Shown: positions 42,487 through 54,529 of the stretch, piece after piece
Position numbering within the stretch: the stretch's first letter is position 1
How the letters are laid out: each line of letters opens with the position of its first letter
Source: Hydractinia echinata
Lineage: Eukaryota; Cnidaria; Hydrozoa; Anthoathecata; Hydractiniidae
NCBI GenBank assembly: GCA_030067915.1
Contig: JASGCC010000267.1
Location: 1-64,000 of the forward strand
Direction: 5' to 3'
Length of the DNA stretch: 64,000 nt
Notes under the pieces: model-generated
Databases searched by the model: none
Seen by the model: only the letters and a program-made list of their open reading frames with translations
Told to the model about the DNA's origin: nothing
Program-made: the position numbers and the translations under genes

Positions 42487-43414
42487 TACCGTAATGCTTC
42501 GAATAAACGCCCCCTTCTATTAAACGCCCCCCTCGAATAGACGCCCCTACTTTCAGTCATTTTTTAAATAAACGCCCCCTCGAATAAGCGCCCCTCACTC
42601 ATAAGGGGCGTTTATTCGAGGCGATAGTAAAAGTATACTTACTTACTTTTTTCCTAAATCTTAGGTTTAAGGTTGGAAATTTAGTTTTTCGCTTTTGAAG
42701 TTCATTCTCTAAAACATGTGAATATCTTTTATTTTCTGTTGTGAAGATATATATTATAGGTATCCTTAAAAACTGCAAAAGAGACGAAGTGTAAAAAATT
42801 TAATAAACGCCCCCCTCGAATAAGCGCCCCCCCCCCCAATAAAAATTATGCTCTCTTTTACATTTTCACTGATTATGGAAAGTTACCTAAATGTTTACAA
42901 AATCAGATTTTTTCTGGGAAACCTATAGATGAGTTGGGAATGTTTATAAATTTCCTTATATGCGCGCAAATACTGACAGGGAAGAAAAGAAGGACCTATG
43001 TGGTCCTTCTTTTCCAAATTGAACCTTTAAGCTAATTTATAGATTTTTAGGAATATAAGGTTGAAAAGGAATTGGAATTGTTTTTTACACTTAATATTTT
43101 CGATTGTCACATTGTGCGCATGTCCATTGTTCTCGATGCAAAATCAAAACATTACGTCACGCCACAACTCATCTATTCAGCCATTTTTGTGCTAAAATAA
43201 ACAAAAATACCGTTAAATAATGTTTTCTTTCCTAAAAAATGTAACACAAGCTTATATGAAAATGTTTTACAAAGAAAAAGCAATATTTGCTTTTATCTTT
43301 AGTTCTGTAAGAATTTGTTGATAGGAAACATGCAAAACTCATTTCTAATAAACGTCGCTTCTCAAGATACGGTGCTTATTGGAGGGAAGTGTTTATAAAA
43401 GGAGATATATGGTA
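42487..43414. mobile_element. MITE-like element with AATAAACGCCCC termini
   Basis: The left end TACCGTAATGCTTCGAATAA and the right end (inverted: TACCATATATCTCC, later AATAAGCACC) resemble each other. The left part is built from GCCCC-rich CGAATAAACGCCCC units in both orientations at 42,495-42,622, with more at 42,803-42,838. Repeats of this CGAATAAGCGCCCC type are known to me from many invertebrate genomes. The boundaries are approximate and no target duplication was confirmed. Confidence 0.5.
42984..43014. other. Perfect 13 bp stem hairpin
   Basis: GAAAAGAAGGACC, a five-base loop TATGT, then GGTCCTTCTTTTC. It is inside the MITE-like element. It could fold in RNA or single-stranded DNA; no function can be assigned. 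Confidence 0.8.
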
Positions 43415-45594
43415 TTCAAAAATGGGAGACAACTTATTACATATTGTTCTTTCTTGCTTTTCTGATTGTGGCCACTTTTTCAAGGGGGTTTACAGGCCAT
43501 TTCATAAGTTTTTAGGTTGCTGTGCAATGAATTACACGCCTCAATAATTTCACACATGTTTTGGCATGGGGTATAAACGAAGAGCAAGAGCATCAAAGTT
43601 CACGGCTGGAAATATAAACCCATGTATGTAAAATCTTGAAAATTAAATATTAGGAAAAAAATTACTATCAGAAGATGCCCCAACTGCCCCACTCTTACAG
43701 AAATTGGCTCTTAAACCATTTTGGGGGTCAGTTGCTTGCTAAGTCATCCTAGTTCAAGCAAAGTTTTGTGTACTTTCTTTTTTGCAGGACTAAAATTTTT
43801 ACAAAAGTCAATCAATAATAGACTATTAAGACTATAACACAGTAATTGTTAAAAACATCCCATAGGAAGTAAAGGCTTTTCCAGATGTAACAGTGAGAGA
43901 GATGAATCGCCTAAATTTGGAGAGAAGAATCGCCTAAATGACTATATCTTATGATATAGTAGCTTTTCGTAGCTTATAAACGTTGTTCATTTGTTTATGT
44001 ACAGATCAGCCAGTCAAACTAAGTCAAGATTTATCAAATTGTCATGGAAGTTTTTCGTTTTGCTTCCATTAAAGGGTTCTTCTGCCTAAAAGAAGAATTA
44101 AATTAATAGAAGTAGAAGTAGAACAGAAGCCATGTGCAATGCGTGTGGTGCTCCAATCTTTTACAATCATGTCACTTTGTTTATGATACTACCTGGGTAG
44201 GCACAAACAACGAAAATATTTTACGTCAAATGGATTTGTGTAATATGTATATGGAGGAGTAGAACGCATATTGGCTATAATATTATTTTTACAAAAAATA
44301 TATTAATAAAAAGTTGGAAAAACACTTACTTTTGGTTTTAGTTAAGGATGAAATAATTTATTTTTCACAATTAATTAAATGCCGGAATAATGTATGTTTC
44401 TTGCAAGCGCTTTCGTATAAAGTACAGGGCAGACAACAAACGCAAAACGGCGAGCCACGACAAGAAATCAAAACAAGCGGCCCACGTAAAAATTTCTTTT
44501 TGATTGGTGAATGAGAAAGTTAACGGTCAGTTTTTTTAGGATGTAGCTAGCTAGCTGGCTAGCAAGCAACATTTTTTTGAAATCAGGCACATTTTATTTA
44601 CTCCATAAAGGATAATGTTTTTTGCATTCTCTTAGAGTAAGGTAGACTTGTTGCATTTCAGGCCAGTTGACTCTCTGGAGAACCTAAAAAGTACACTAGC
44701 TAGCTGGCTATCTGAATTTTTAGTTTTGGTTTTATGATGACTATCTATAGCTAAAACAATACATATTATCCATAAGCGATGTTATGTATTTAAGAATTAG
44801 GCACAGGTCTAGGTCTAGATGAAAAGATGAATTCTGTTGTTTACATTTAGCTACAGATGGGGGTGCTAGGTAAAGCAAAGTAACTCAGTCACACAAAGGA
44901 ATTGTTAGAACTTTAAATAAATTTGAATAAATCAAATAAATTCAAAAGGCATCAATCTACACTCGATAATAGTTTAAAATCTCACACACTGTAGCTAGCT
45001 ACTGGTTCATTTTCTGCATCCTCCCAGTCACTGTCTTATCAGTTCTGTTCCTGATTTTTCTTTCAACCTTTTTAATGGTTTGTCTAGAGAACCAGTTTGC
45101 AAGTAAGGCTTTGTTTATATGAGATAACTCTTTCTTTCAGTCATTTTCTCCACCGACTACATTGACTGCTTTGTCCAGTAACGAGGACACTACACTTTCT
45201 TTGCAGGACGTGTAGTTAACGGAGAACTAATGATTGATAACAAGTAGGGCTTAAATTGTCCATTATAGCATAAATAAAAACTGTGTAAATATTTTTTATA
45301 TTTACAAGCCTTGGTTCTCGAGATATCAAAGGTCAAAGTGGTACTATGGTTGCCGCCATGACAGTGCTGATAAGGATTTTCTGTTTGGTAACGTTATAAA
45401 TATAATGATAAGTTAATCATCTAAAAATTAAAAAGTATTACATGTATGAAACTTTTCCTTTATTTTTGTGTTTAAAAACTTTTCTTAAGACAGTGGGTGT
45501 TTTCATTCAATTTAAATGTTTCTCAAAAACAAAAGGTCAAATGATTATACGCATGGAATGTGCCCATTCCTAAAAGAACACTGGAAGTGATTTT
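43415..45594. other. No gene seen
   Basis: AT-rich sequence with scattered TAGCTAGCTGGCTAGC-type palindromic patches (44,545-44,570, 44,695-44,710, 44,990-45,000) but no coding region or complete repeat that I can support. Confidence 0.5.
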
Positions 45595-45699
45595 GTGAAA
45601 GCAAAACGAAGTCTCGAAGATTTTTGTATTTTTGTAATAGTATTATTTCTTTACCTATTTTCCTGTGCTTTTAAAACTCATACTGATTGCGAATTGGGC

Positions 45700-46290
45700 C
45701 AAAATTTGCAATCTTTTCTTCTGCAATTTCTAGTCACAAGTAGCAATTTGCAATATTTTCTTCCACAATTCCTAGAAAGATTACACAATTCGCAATTTTT
45801 TCCTCTGCAATTCAAAGAGAAAAAAAAATAAAATTTGCAATTTAATTTTGTCGATTTCCAAGAAACAAATTACTTCTGTCGTTGTATTGCTATTTGAAGG
45901 TTTACAGGGGAATCCCCTCAATTATTTGCATCAAAAAAATTTTAAGGAACAAATCTTACAACCTCTTTTCCAGGGCGTTATGCCTTGTTGATGAAGTTGA
46001 TAGCGTCTCCGTAATAACAGCTCAGAGGCCACAAGATCCTGGGGACGAGGTTGCAAATCTTAATGACAAAGAAGAAAAAAAATTATCAAGCAATGTCGTA
46101 GAAGAATTCATGGATCATTGCTCCAATTCACAATTTCAAATTCTGCAAATTCTTGACACAATACCAGATTCGCAATCTTTAATTCCGCAATTTCATGATT
46201 GTATCACAAATTCGCAATCTTTAGTTCCGCAATTTACGATTTTTTCAACGATAAATTTGAAATCTTTAATTCCGCAATCTTTTATTGCGC
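45700..46290 (+). repeat. Degenerate 54-57 bp repeat around TTCGCAATCTTT / CCGCAATTT
   Basis: Short units with TTCGCAATCTTTAATTCCGC and CAATTT recur several times in two clusters, 45,700-45,840 and 46,130-46,285. Because the period is close to a multiple of three, the open frames show repeats such as NSQSLVPQF and DSQSLIPQF every 18-19 residues. A transposon-like end CCTGGGGACGAGGTTG lies between the clusters at 46,039-46,053. Confidence 0.6.
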
Positions 46291-46564
46291 AAACTTTTCT
46301 TCCCTTAAGGTAGATGCAGCAATAGTTTTAGAACAATGAAAAATTATGAGGTTGTAAAAAGTTGGAGCTCGTGAAAGCTAATTTTTTTCTTCTTTATTGC
46401 ATATTTATAAGCGGGTATATCTGCTGACTCGGCAAATGAAAAAATTAAATAAAACTTCATTTATGTGCCTGAAGGCCATTATGTTCAGGAAATAATAAAG
46501 TAAATTCGTATAGATAACACACCGACTGAAAAATCCATCTGTTTGAAGGGCTAAAAAAGGGTTA

Positions 46565-46800
46565 CGGCCACCTTAATGTGCTCTTTCCATGGCATTTTTT
46601 AATGAAATATTACCCTAAGATATTTAAATTTTCGCTCCTCTTTAAAGGAATACCCATATAGTTAATGGTTTTGTTCTCAACATTGCCGAAAAAGATAGTT
46701 TCAGTTTTGTCTGTATTAATAGTCATTTTGTTATTATTCAGCCAGAGGTTGACTTGCGAAATTTCTAACTCGATCTTTGAGACAAGTGGGATTTACTTAA
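46565..46800 (-). pseudogene. LINE reverse transcriptase fragment
   Basis: The minus strand encodes ISQVNLWLNNNKMTINTDKT followed by IFFGNVE, IPLKRSENLNILG and, after a stop and shift, MPWKEHIKVA. This is the thumb-side region of non-LTR reverse transcriptases, where W-L-x-x-N-K-L-x-x-N-x-x-K-T and W-K-x-H-I are conserved. Only about 80 codons remain. Confidence 0.7.
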
Positions 46801-47310
46801 GCTTGGTTTTCCTCTGGCGTTAAAAAATTACCTCCAATCAGCACACCTGCTTAATGAGAATTAACGCCAGGATGGAAACTAAGATTACATTTTCACAAGA
46901 ATGTTATAATATGAGATAACTTCAAGAACAAAACAGATTTTAGTTGCACATTTTTAATAGCGAGATAGTTTATGCAGCTTCTATATCTTGTGTTTGTTTT
47001 TGCAATAAGCATATCCAAGCTTAATTTCCAATTTTCACTTGGTCATAAATAACATGTAATTTTGCACTCTATTATTTTATTATTATTATTTTATTTTAAA
47101 CAAATTGAAGAAACTAAAGCACTAGTTTTTTATATAAAAATAAATTTTGGAAATATTTGAGAGAAGAAAAAAATAATGTAGGAACAAACTGACCCTGGAT
47201 TCTAGAGAAAGAATCGGAGGGAAAAGACCTGAAAATAAGAATGGTCAGCATAGGGTCACATTGTACTGGCTCTTATAAAAAACTGTGTATAAAAAGGTGT
47301 CAAATGTTAA

Positions 47311-47681
47311 TTCATCATCATCATCATCATTCTCGGCTTAACGTCCGTTTTCCATGCTGGCATGGGTTGGACGGGGTATATTAATGACCCTCTTCCAATC
47401 TGATCTAGACTGTGTTAGATCTAAACTCAACTTCCTCTGTATCAAGTCTGTCCTTATAACCTCCTGCCAAGTCTTTCTCGGTCTGCCTCTGGGCTTTGCC
47501 CCAGGAACTATCAAGTCTCTACACTTTCTTACCCAATTATCCTCCTCCATTCTTTCCAAGTGCCCCAGCCAATTCAATCTTCTTATCTGGATAACATCTT
47601 TAATTCTACGGATACTTAGCCTGCTTCTTAGCTCATCTGAACTCTTTCTGTCTCTCAGACTGGCGTTACACATCACTTAAC
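47311..47681 (-). mobile_element. 3' end of a non-LTR retrotransposon, (ATG)n tail
   Basis: The minus-strand frame of 112 codons includes CNASLRDRKSSDELRSRL, IRRLNWLGHLERMEEDNW and GAKPRGRPRKTWQEVI, ends shortly after HASMENGR and runs into a (GAT)n microsatellite at 47,311-47,330. It is the same family as 35,229-35,655 but less worn. Its 5' truncation at about 47,681 is typical of target-primed insertion. It ends only 75 bases before the start codon of the next gene. Confidence 0.82.
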
Positions 47682-47756
47682 TTACCCTGTATTTGTGTGA
47701 TTTTACAATCTTCCGTGAAGTGGATTGTTTTACAAATAGCTTGTATTATTTATTAG

Positions 47757-50343
47757 ATGGGATCTCTTAAATTAAACATGCCAAAAAACCTAGAAATACC
47801 ATTTGGAGTAAACCGTGTTACTTCTGATATTATTTGCGATCCAGGCCAGTCTTCAATCTTAAAAAAGCAAGTCAGTGGCCACTGGTGTTTTAACTGCTAC
47901 CATTTTGTTGACACTGATGACACATTTATGAGCAAGAAGCATGGTGACTATATGTATCAGAAATTTGAAGAGATTGAATCGCCAAGAGAAGACCACCTTG
48001 TTTGTATATGCTTGGATTGTGTTTACTATCGCTTGCAAATATGCTCTGTGTGCTCAAAAGGAAGCCCTTTGTGCATGTACCCTTTATGTCAATGGTTTGA
48101 AGTTAACAACAAAGAGAGAACTTGCATCGATTGTACTGCTATTGCAGAAACAAGGGATATTTTGAACTCTTTGGATACTTTATGTGCAAGCCAGTGTATA
48201 CTTCAATGCAACAAATGTTGCAATTATAAGTATGTGGGCTCATTTTCTGTGTTTACAAATGCATACGGAGAACATGCGAGAAGAGTTATTCGTGACTTAG
48301 ATGCGAAAAAAGATCAAAAGTTATACAAGCGAACAATATGTTTGGAATGTCGGCTAAATGAAGATATAATCATATATCGGCAGACTTTAAAAGACAGATA
48401 TCTTTCAAAAATATTATCAGAGCCTGTATTGTCTGCAAAAATAACTGCAAATGTTGAAAAAAGTGAGCAGTTTTTTGGTGTGCACTCGTATGCAAGTGCA
48501 GTGTCTGGCAAACAGTTCAATGTTGGACATCACAAAGTCGATGTGGAATCTCTAAGGAGTGAAGAAGATGAAAGCAATGGGCCTGTTTACTTTTTATCTA
48601 CTATGCAAGGTAAACATTATGTCCTTATGGTATTTGTTTATTTAAATTGAGTGTAAGTATGAATGGTAAAAGGACAATTTCATTACGCTTACTTTTTTAT
48701 TTGCAGTTTAGGTAAGCCAAGTTTTTTTCTTTTATTAACAATTAATTATTTTTTTAACTAAGAATCACAAATTGAACTCTGCAACATAAAATTATTACAT
48801 ATTATGTTCTTCTAAAATCTCTCCTCCAAATTTTGTCTTTGTTTTTAAAATGCATAAATAAACACCACTAATGCTATGACGAGCTTTATAGACAAAGAAA
48901 CTAAATGCAGCCCCTTAAACATAAAGTGAACAAAATTAAATTTCTATAGATTACGTGTCCCAAATATTACTGAAAGTTCTGCAAGACGAGATCATATCAC
49001 TCCGTGCCAAAACAGAATTGGAATTAAAGTTAAGTGGTTTACCATTAAACATATGGGACGAAATCTTACAAAAGAAAATGCAATTCACAACACACATGTT
49101 TTCATTGCAGTCCAGTGGCCTCTCAAATTTTGCTGATCCAGAAAGCAGGTGGGCATATATTGCTGTGTACACGCCAGTTCATGCCAGTATGGTGTATGAT
49201 ATCGTTCTTCAGGGAAGGTTTGCAACACTGTTGGATATCATCACCACTTCGAAGGATAGTGACGAGTAAGTGTTTCGCTATATTTAACATGAATTTTTGT
49301 TTTTGTGTGGTTGTACCAGAATAGCAACTAATCAGCAAATCTCCAAAATGTTTCAAAATTTATTTGTTGGTTCAAATTTTCTTTGTAGCTGGGATTTTTT
49401 ATAAGAGTTACAAGTATCAATTATGCATGTGTGGTAATGTGAACAAATAAATATTATGTCTTCACCATTATGTTATATTTTCTTTTGTTTTGTTTTTATG
49501 TAAAGTATTTTTCAGCTCATCTTCATACCATATTGAAAATTGTGAATAAAAATGACTAGATCTATTTTTTTGCTCTGAAAATGTGTTTAGATTTAACGTA
49601 GCTTGTTTTGGAGCTGGACCAGGTAGTGAAGTTCTTGGTTTAAACCCGTTCCTTCCAAGTCATACGAAATACCACCTACTCGATAACTGCACGTTTTGGG
49701 AACACAATGCTAAGAGTTTGATAAAACATGGTGCTGGTATTGATTTCAATTTTCTACATTTCGACGCTCAAAAACATCTGAAAAAAGAGCATATCGAAGC
49801 GATTAAAAAGGTGAGGTGGTTTTTATATAGAGGTTTAAAACCAAAGGCATTCTAACCGAATTTCTAAGTGTCTCATGAATGAGGTATAAATGGAGATGAA
49901 TATTCATTTAACTCTTCAGAGTTCTTTGAAGATAATCTTTAAACCCGAATTATACCATTATTTTTTAGTCGAAAATTTTAACATTCGTTAAGTTCATTTC
50001 CGCGATTCAAAATCAGTACAACGCCTCGCACTGCTTAAAAAACATCTTTGATACAGCGCCATCCGGATCGACATTTCTTATTATCGATAACTCGCAGCCG
50101 CAAATCAAAAGATACGTCGAAAGTTTGATTTTTCCAAATCGAGATTTTGTCGAGAAGTCGAATTGTAAGGAGAGCAGCCGATATCAAATGTTCACATCCT
50201 ATGCAGAGTACCGTTTCGATGTAGCCTCTGTGATGGAGAGCCATGAAGATATTTGTAAGTTGTTGAGTCTTGTGATGGAATGGGTGGAGCGCCCTCCACT
50301 TGTTGATGTGCGTGTGTATGTATTTCTGGTACGAAAGAAGTGA
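47757..50343 (+). CDS. Cys-rich zinc-finger protein with class I SAM-dependent methyltransferase fold, four exons
   Basis: Exons 47757-48609, 48950-49265, 49591-49810 and 49969-50343 join in phase (1, 2, 0) at GT-AG sites and give 587 residues ending in TGA. The N-terminal 220 residues carry many Cys pairs (WCFNC, CICLDC, CSVC, CIDC, CNKCC, CLEC), which suggests several zinc-binding modules. Exon 2 has RWAYIAVYTPVHASMVYDIV. Exon 3 opens NVACFGAGPGSEVLGL, a typical motif I (G-x-G-x-G) for SAM binding, then LLDNCTFW and FNFLHFDA. Exon 4 has GSTFLIIDNS, the expected post-motif strand, and ends VYVFLVRKK. I do not recognise the family; the substrate is unknown, and RNA, DNA or protein are all possible. 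The ATG directly follows TTATTAG, which could be a splice acceptor, so an untranslated first exon may exist. Confidence 0.85.
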
Positions 50344-52472
50344 GCTCGACCTCTAGTAGAATGTTTAATAAGCTATCAAATTTGACGTCTGTGAGTTCTT
50401 TTTAATAAAAGGATTCAATGGATTTTGTCACTAGATAAAGCATGAAAAAACTTCAATGCTAAATAATAAAAATGTTATATAACGAAGTGAAATTATATTG
50501 TCATTGACCACCTCGCAATTTTTTTGACTGTTTATCTTGTCATTACGTATCTCGTTGAAACGAGAAATTTTAAGTTTTGTTCAGTTTCGTCCTACACACG
50601 TAGAATGTTTATTTGCTTGAGATCAAAATTTGAAGACCTCGTCTTTAGATTTCGTTATTTTTAATTCCTTTCTCTATTTTTCTTAGAAAATTTTTTTTTA
50701 ATTTTTTTTTTTGCTTAAAGTTATTTCGTTAAAAAAGATAATTTTGTATGTAGTTAGATGTGTATATATATAAGAAATAACGTTTTTATTTATATAAAAT
50801 GTACAAAATTGAGAAAATATTTATTAACGGTTTGATGTAGTATTTTTTTTCACGGATAATTTCTATATTGTGTACGATGTCTGAGGTGTTCACAGAGGTT
50901 TTAAATATGTTTTCAATACTCTGATATAAATTGAGGTAATGCTGAAATATTGTCTATCAGTGACAGCAACTTTGCACAAGTTTATTTTGTCATCTGTTAT
51001 GTTTCAATATTCTATAAGTAGTTCTTTCTACTCCCCAAAGTCTGCTTTCAAACTTTTTGACAGTGTTCCCATACCCCTTGTCACATTGTATACGAATTGC
51101 ATGACGTCATATTGACATAATTGTAAAGCACGTTTTTTTGTGCGGTTTAGTGAAAAAATAATCATTTAAAATACTCGTAAATGCATATTAAAAGATACTG
51201 GTTAAACACAATCGTTGTTTTCAAACTTTTTTAAATAACTTTTTTTGCAAAACGTAGTACACTTCTGTTTAAGCAGCTCCTATATGCGTGAAGTTCGAAG
51301 ATTGCCGGGTTTTTAAGGAGACAAAATAACAAAAAAATGTTTTAGGTACAAGTGTACAAGTCAGTGCAACCAAAAACTTGAGAATCAACCGCAATTTCGT
51401 TTTTTAAAAAAAGGCTTGATTTTTTAAACAAAAAGCGAATACACACTTCCTGAATATGAGGAAAAAAATTTCCGGACTACAAAAAAGGGGCAAAAGGCGG
51501 GTAAAAACGGGCTAAGCTAATTTTAACCGAATCACAAACTTCAACACACTGAAATGAACAAAAGTATTGCTCACAAACGAATTTCCAAAAATAATTTTTT
51601 TCGCGGGAATTTCAACTTGTAAATAAGATAAACAAGAAGCCCAGGGCCTTGAAGATTTCCACCATTAGCCTGAAAATTTTAAAATAATAATAACAATAAT
51701 AACGGTTATATTTCAGCTCCATAATTGTACAAAATGGCTCTTCTCCTGAAATAACATATGATATTCGTATGTGCATAAAGGTTAATATATAAAAACAAAA
51801 CAACAAAAAACAACAACAAAACGAAAGCCAGTTCATAATATAGTATGTTTCACAAAAGTATTAGGAAGAGAATTATAGAAGAGATCAAGTAGTAGTAAGA
51901 TGGATAATTATGTGAAACATACTAGCTATATGTTCTAAAACGAGTTGTTGAAAATGCGAAACAAAAACAAAACTGGCGGATTAGGAATGATAAAATATAG
52001 AGAAAATAGTGACTTGGAAAAAAGAGAGATTCTGTAGGTAGTCGAAAATCTTATTGATTGTGCAGATCTTATAAAATATAGTCATATAAATCACTAACAT
52101 ATTTAAACTTAAATTCATGTTTTTTACAGTTTGCATTAAAACCCAGTAAGTACTAAAACAGTTATAAACAGAGGCAAAGTTGGACTGGGTTTTAATGCAT
52201 ACTGTAGAGAGCCTGAAATTTGAAGTAGACCTTGAAAACGGAGAATTATGGGGTAAACAAATCATTGAGTATTCTCAATTATTATTGTAACTTAAATGTT
52301 AAAATACAACTCAATAAATAAAAAATAAATAATTGTTAAAACTTTAACTGGATATTTTTAAAACTGATTAGAAAAATTCTGAAAATTTCAGAATACAAAT
52401 CTTGTTATGTATAAACTTGATTCGAATATAATAACTTCTGAACGAGCTCAATTTGAATGATGAAGTAGTTCA
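50344..52472. other. 3' flank of the methyltransferase gene, no gene seen
   Basis: About 2.1 kb of AT-rich sequence. It should include the 3' UTR near 50,344-50,500. No further coding region or element with ends was found. Confidence 0.5.
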
Positions 52473-53215
52473 TCTCTTATAATAATACGGATAGTGTGTT
52501 TGTGTGTCTGTAACAGGCAAAGTGGATTTCTTCATTTTGCTTTGATGTTGCCGAAAAATGCATGTCTAATATGTTAAATTTTCTGACGTTACGTCGCCAC
52601 GTCAATAACACTACTTTAACGTTAATATCCTATATTAAATTAATGAAGCCATTACAGTGCACCTAAAACTTTGAGGCCAAATAACTTGGAAACGAGGTGG
52701 TGACGTCAATGATTTTTCACCGCGTGGGTAACTAGGGACCACCTGGGACCAATTTGGGTAAGTTTCCTAAACCTGGGTCCCTAAATCCGTTTCGGAATGG
52801 ACGGGTTGATGACGTCATCAAAAAACCTTTAAACCCTAATATCTCTGCAACCGTTTGTCAAAGATCCTATCATTGATCCTATACATTTTCTTGATCAGTG
52901 TTTCAAGATCTATGCGTTGAAGGCAACAGGTGTACAAATTTCTAAAAAAAATTTTTGGGTTTTGACGGGCCAATGCTGACGTCAGCAAAATTTTAAAACC
53001 CTTATATCTCATTAACCGCTCATCAAAAGCACATGATCATATACATTTTCTTGATCAGCGTTTTAAGCTCTACACAATAGAGGCAACGAATGAATTAATT
53101 TTCGGCAATTTTTTTTTCTATATGCACTGCTGACGTCGGCAAAGCATCTGAAACAACCTATTTTTGCATTGATTTTTTTGCCTAAGTGGATTTTTCCACG
53201 GGCCTTGTCGACTAG
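52473..53215 (+). mobile_element. Non-autonomous Helitron, family A, intact ends
   Basis: It starts TCTCTTATAATAATACGG after an A and ends with hairpin GTGGATTTTTCCAC, eleven spacer bases, then CTAG at 53,212-53,215 followed by T. These are the A^T insertion, 5'-TC, 3'-hairpin and CTRR hallmarks of Helitrons. Length 743 bases, no coding region. It contains several TGACGTCA palindromes. Confidence 0.88.
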
Positions 53216-53235
53216 TAATCTCTTATAATAATAAG
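53216..53235 (+). mobile_element. 20-base stub of a Helitron A 5' end
   Basis: Between two complete copies, TAATCTCTTATAATAATAAG repeats the first bases of the 52,473 copy and then is cut by the next element's TC start. Confidence 0.55.
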
Positions 53236-53973
53236 TCTATATAATGATGCGCCAGTTCCGTGTGTCTGTCTGTCACTTTTGCAAAGTGGATTATATTTTT
53301 CACAATTTTCTTTAACAAATTCTATAAAACATCGCCTATAAAATTGTTCTGTAATTTACCAAACTTTACCGTTAAAATAGTATTGACGTCAAAGGAAAGT
53401 TAAGATTAGTGAAGCCATTACAGTGCACCTAAAACTTTGAGGCCAAATAACTTGGAAACGAGGTGGTGACGTCAATGATTTTTCACCGCGTGGGTAATTA
53501 GGGACCACCTAGGACCAATTTGGGTAAGTTTCCCAAACCTGGGTCCCCGAATCCGTTTCGGAATGGACGGGTTGATGACGTCATCAAAAAACCTTCAAAC
53601 CCCAATATCTCTGCAACCGTTTGTCAAATATACATCATCCTATACATTTTCTTGCTCAGCGTTTCAAGATCTATACTAAACAAATTTTTAAAAAAATAAT
53701 CTTTATATTTTGGCAGGTTCGTGCTGACGTCATCAAAATTTCTAAACCTTTATATTCTTCTTAACTGTTCATCAAAAGTACATGATTCTATACATTATTT
53801 TGATCAGAGTTTTGATCTCTACACAATAGAGGCAAGTGATAAATAAATTTCCTAAAAAAAATATTTTTTGTGTATTGACGGGCCCTTGCAGATGTCATCA
53901 AAATTCAAGTGATGGTTCTCTTTTTCATTGTTCGCCTGCCTAAGTGGATTTCTCCACCGGCCTTATCGACTAG
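53236..53973 (+). mobile_element. Non-autonomous Helitron, family A, second tandem copy
   Basis: It begins TCTATATAATGATGCGCCAG and ends with a GTGGATTTCTCCAC hairpin and CTAG at 53,970-53,973. Length 738 bases. The first 150 bases differ from the 52,473 copy (a different subfamily 5' end), while the rest matches closely through GGGACCACC and GATGACGTCATCAAAAAACC. Confidence 0.88.
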
Positions 53974-54100
53974 TCTATATAATAATACGCCAGTTCTGTG
54001 TGTGTCTGCAACAGGCAAAGTTGATATGCTTATTTTTCTTTGATGTCGCCGAAAAAATCTTTGATGTTGCCGAAAAAAGTATGTCCATTTTGCTAGCGAG
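53974..54100 (+). mobile_element. Third Helitron A, 5' part only
   Basis: It starts TCTATATAATAATACGCCAG directly after the CTAG of the preceding copy and continues with GTCTGCAACAGGCAAAG and the TTTGATGTCGCCGAAAAA block. Family similarity ends near 54,100; a 3' end was not found. A purine-rich stretch follows at 54,235-54,335. Confidence 0.75.
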
Positions 54101-54529
54101 TTTACTTTGTTTACATCATGTGATGAAAACGACTCAATTTGATTTGCTGAAATAAATTTAACGTCTAACTTTCCAAAAATGGTGTCCTCTCGCCACCAGA
54201 AAAAAAGCACAAAAGAATGATCCCTTTATCTTGAAAAAAGTAAAAAGTGAAGAAGTAGAAAAGTTAAGTTGGAAGTGAGAAGTGGAGCTAGAAGAAAGTA
54301 AAGTTAGAAGTTGAAAATAAAGGCTAGAGTTTGAAGTCGATTTGAAATCACAAATAGTAAGAACTTTGATATTTTTAGACGTTTGGTTTTTATGTCGCTG
54401 GAGCAAGCAGGCTCCCCTTTTTCAGCAAAAGCCACCTAAAGGCCTCAAATTCTTAAAGTAGCCATATTTGTTTTTGTTGCATAATTAATGTTGCCCTGGC
54501 GCGTAACTAATGTATTTGTCCTAAAATTC

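Noticed and set aside
47354..47680. 108-codon plus-strand frame
   Set aside because: Antisense of the LINE ORF2 tail, which has clear motifs on the minus strand.
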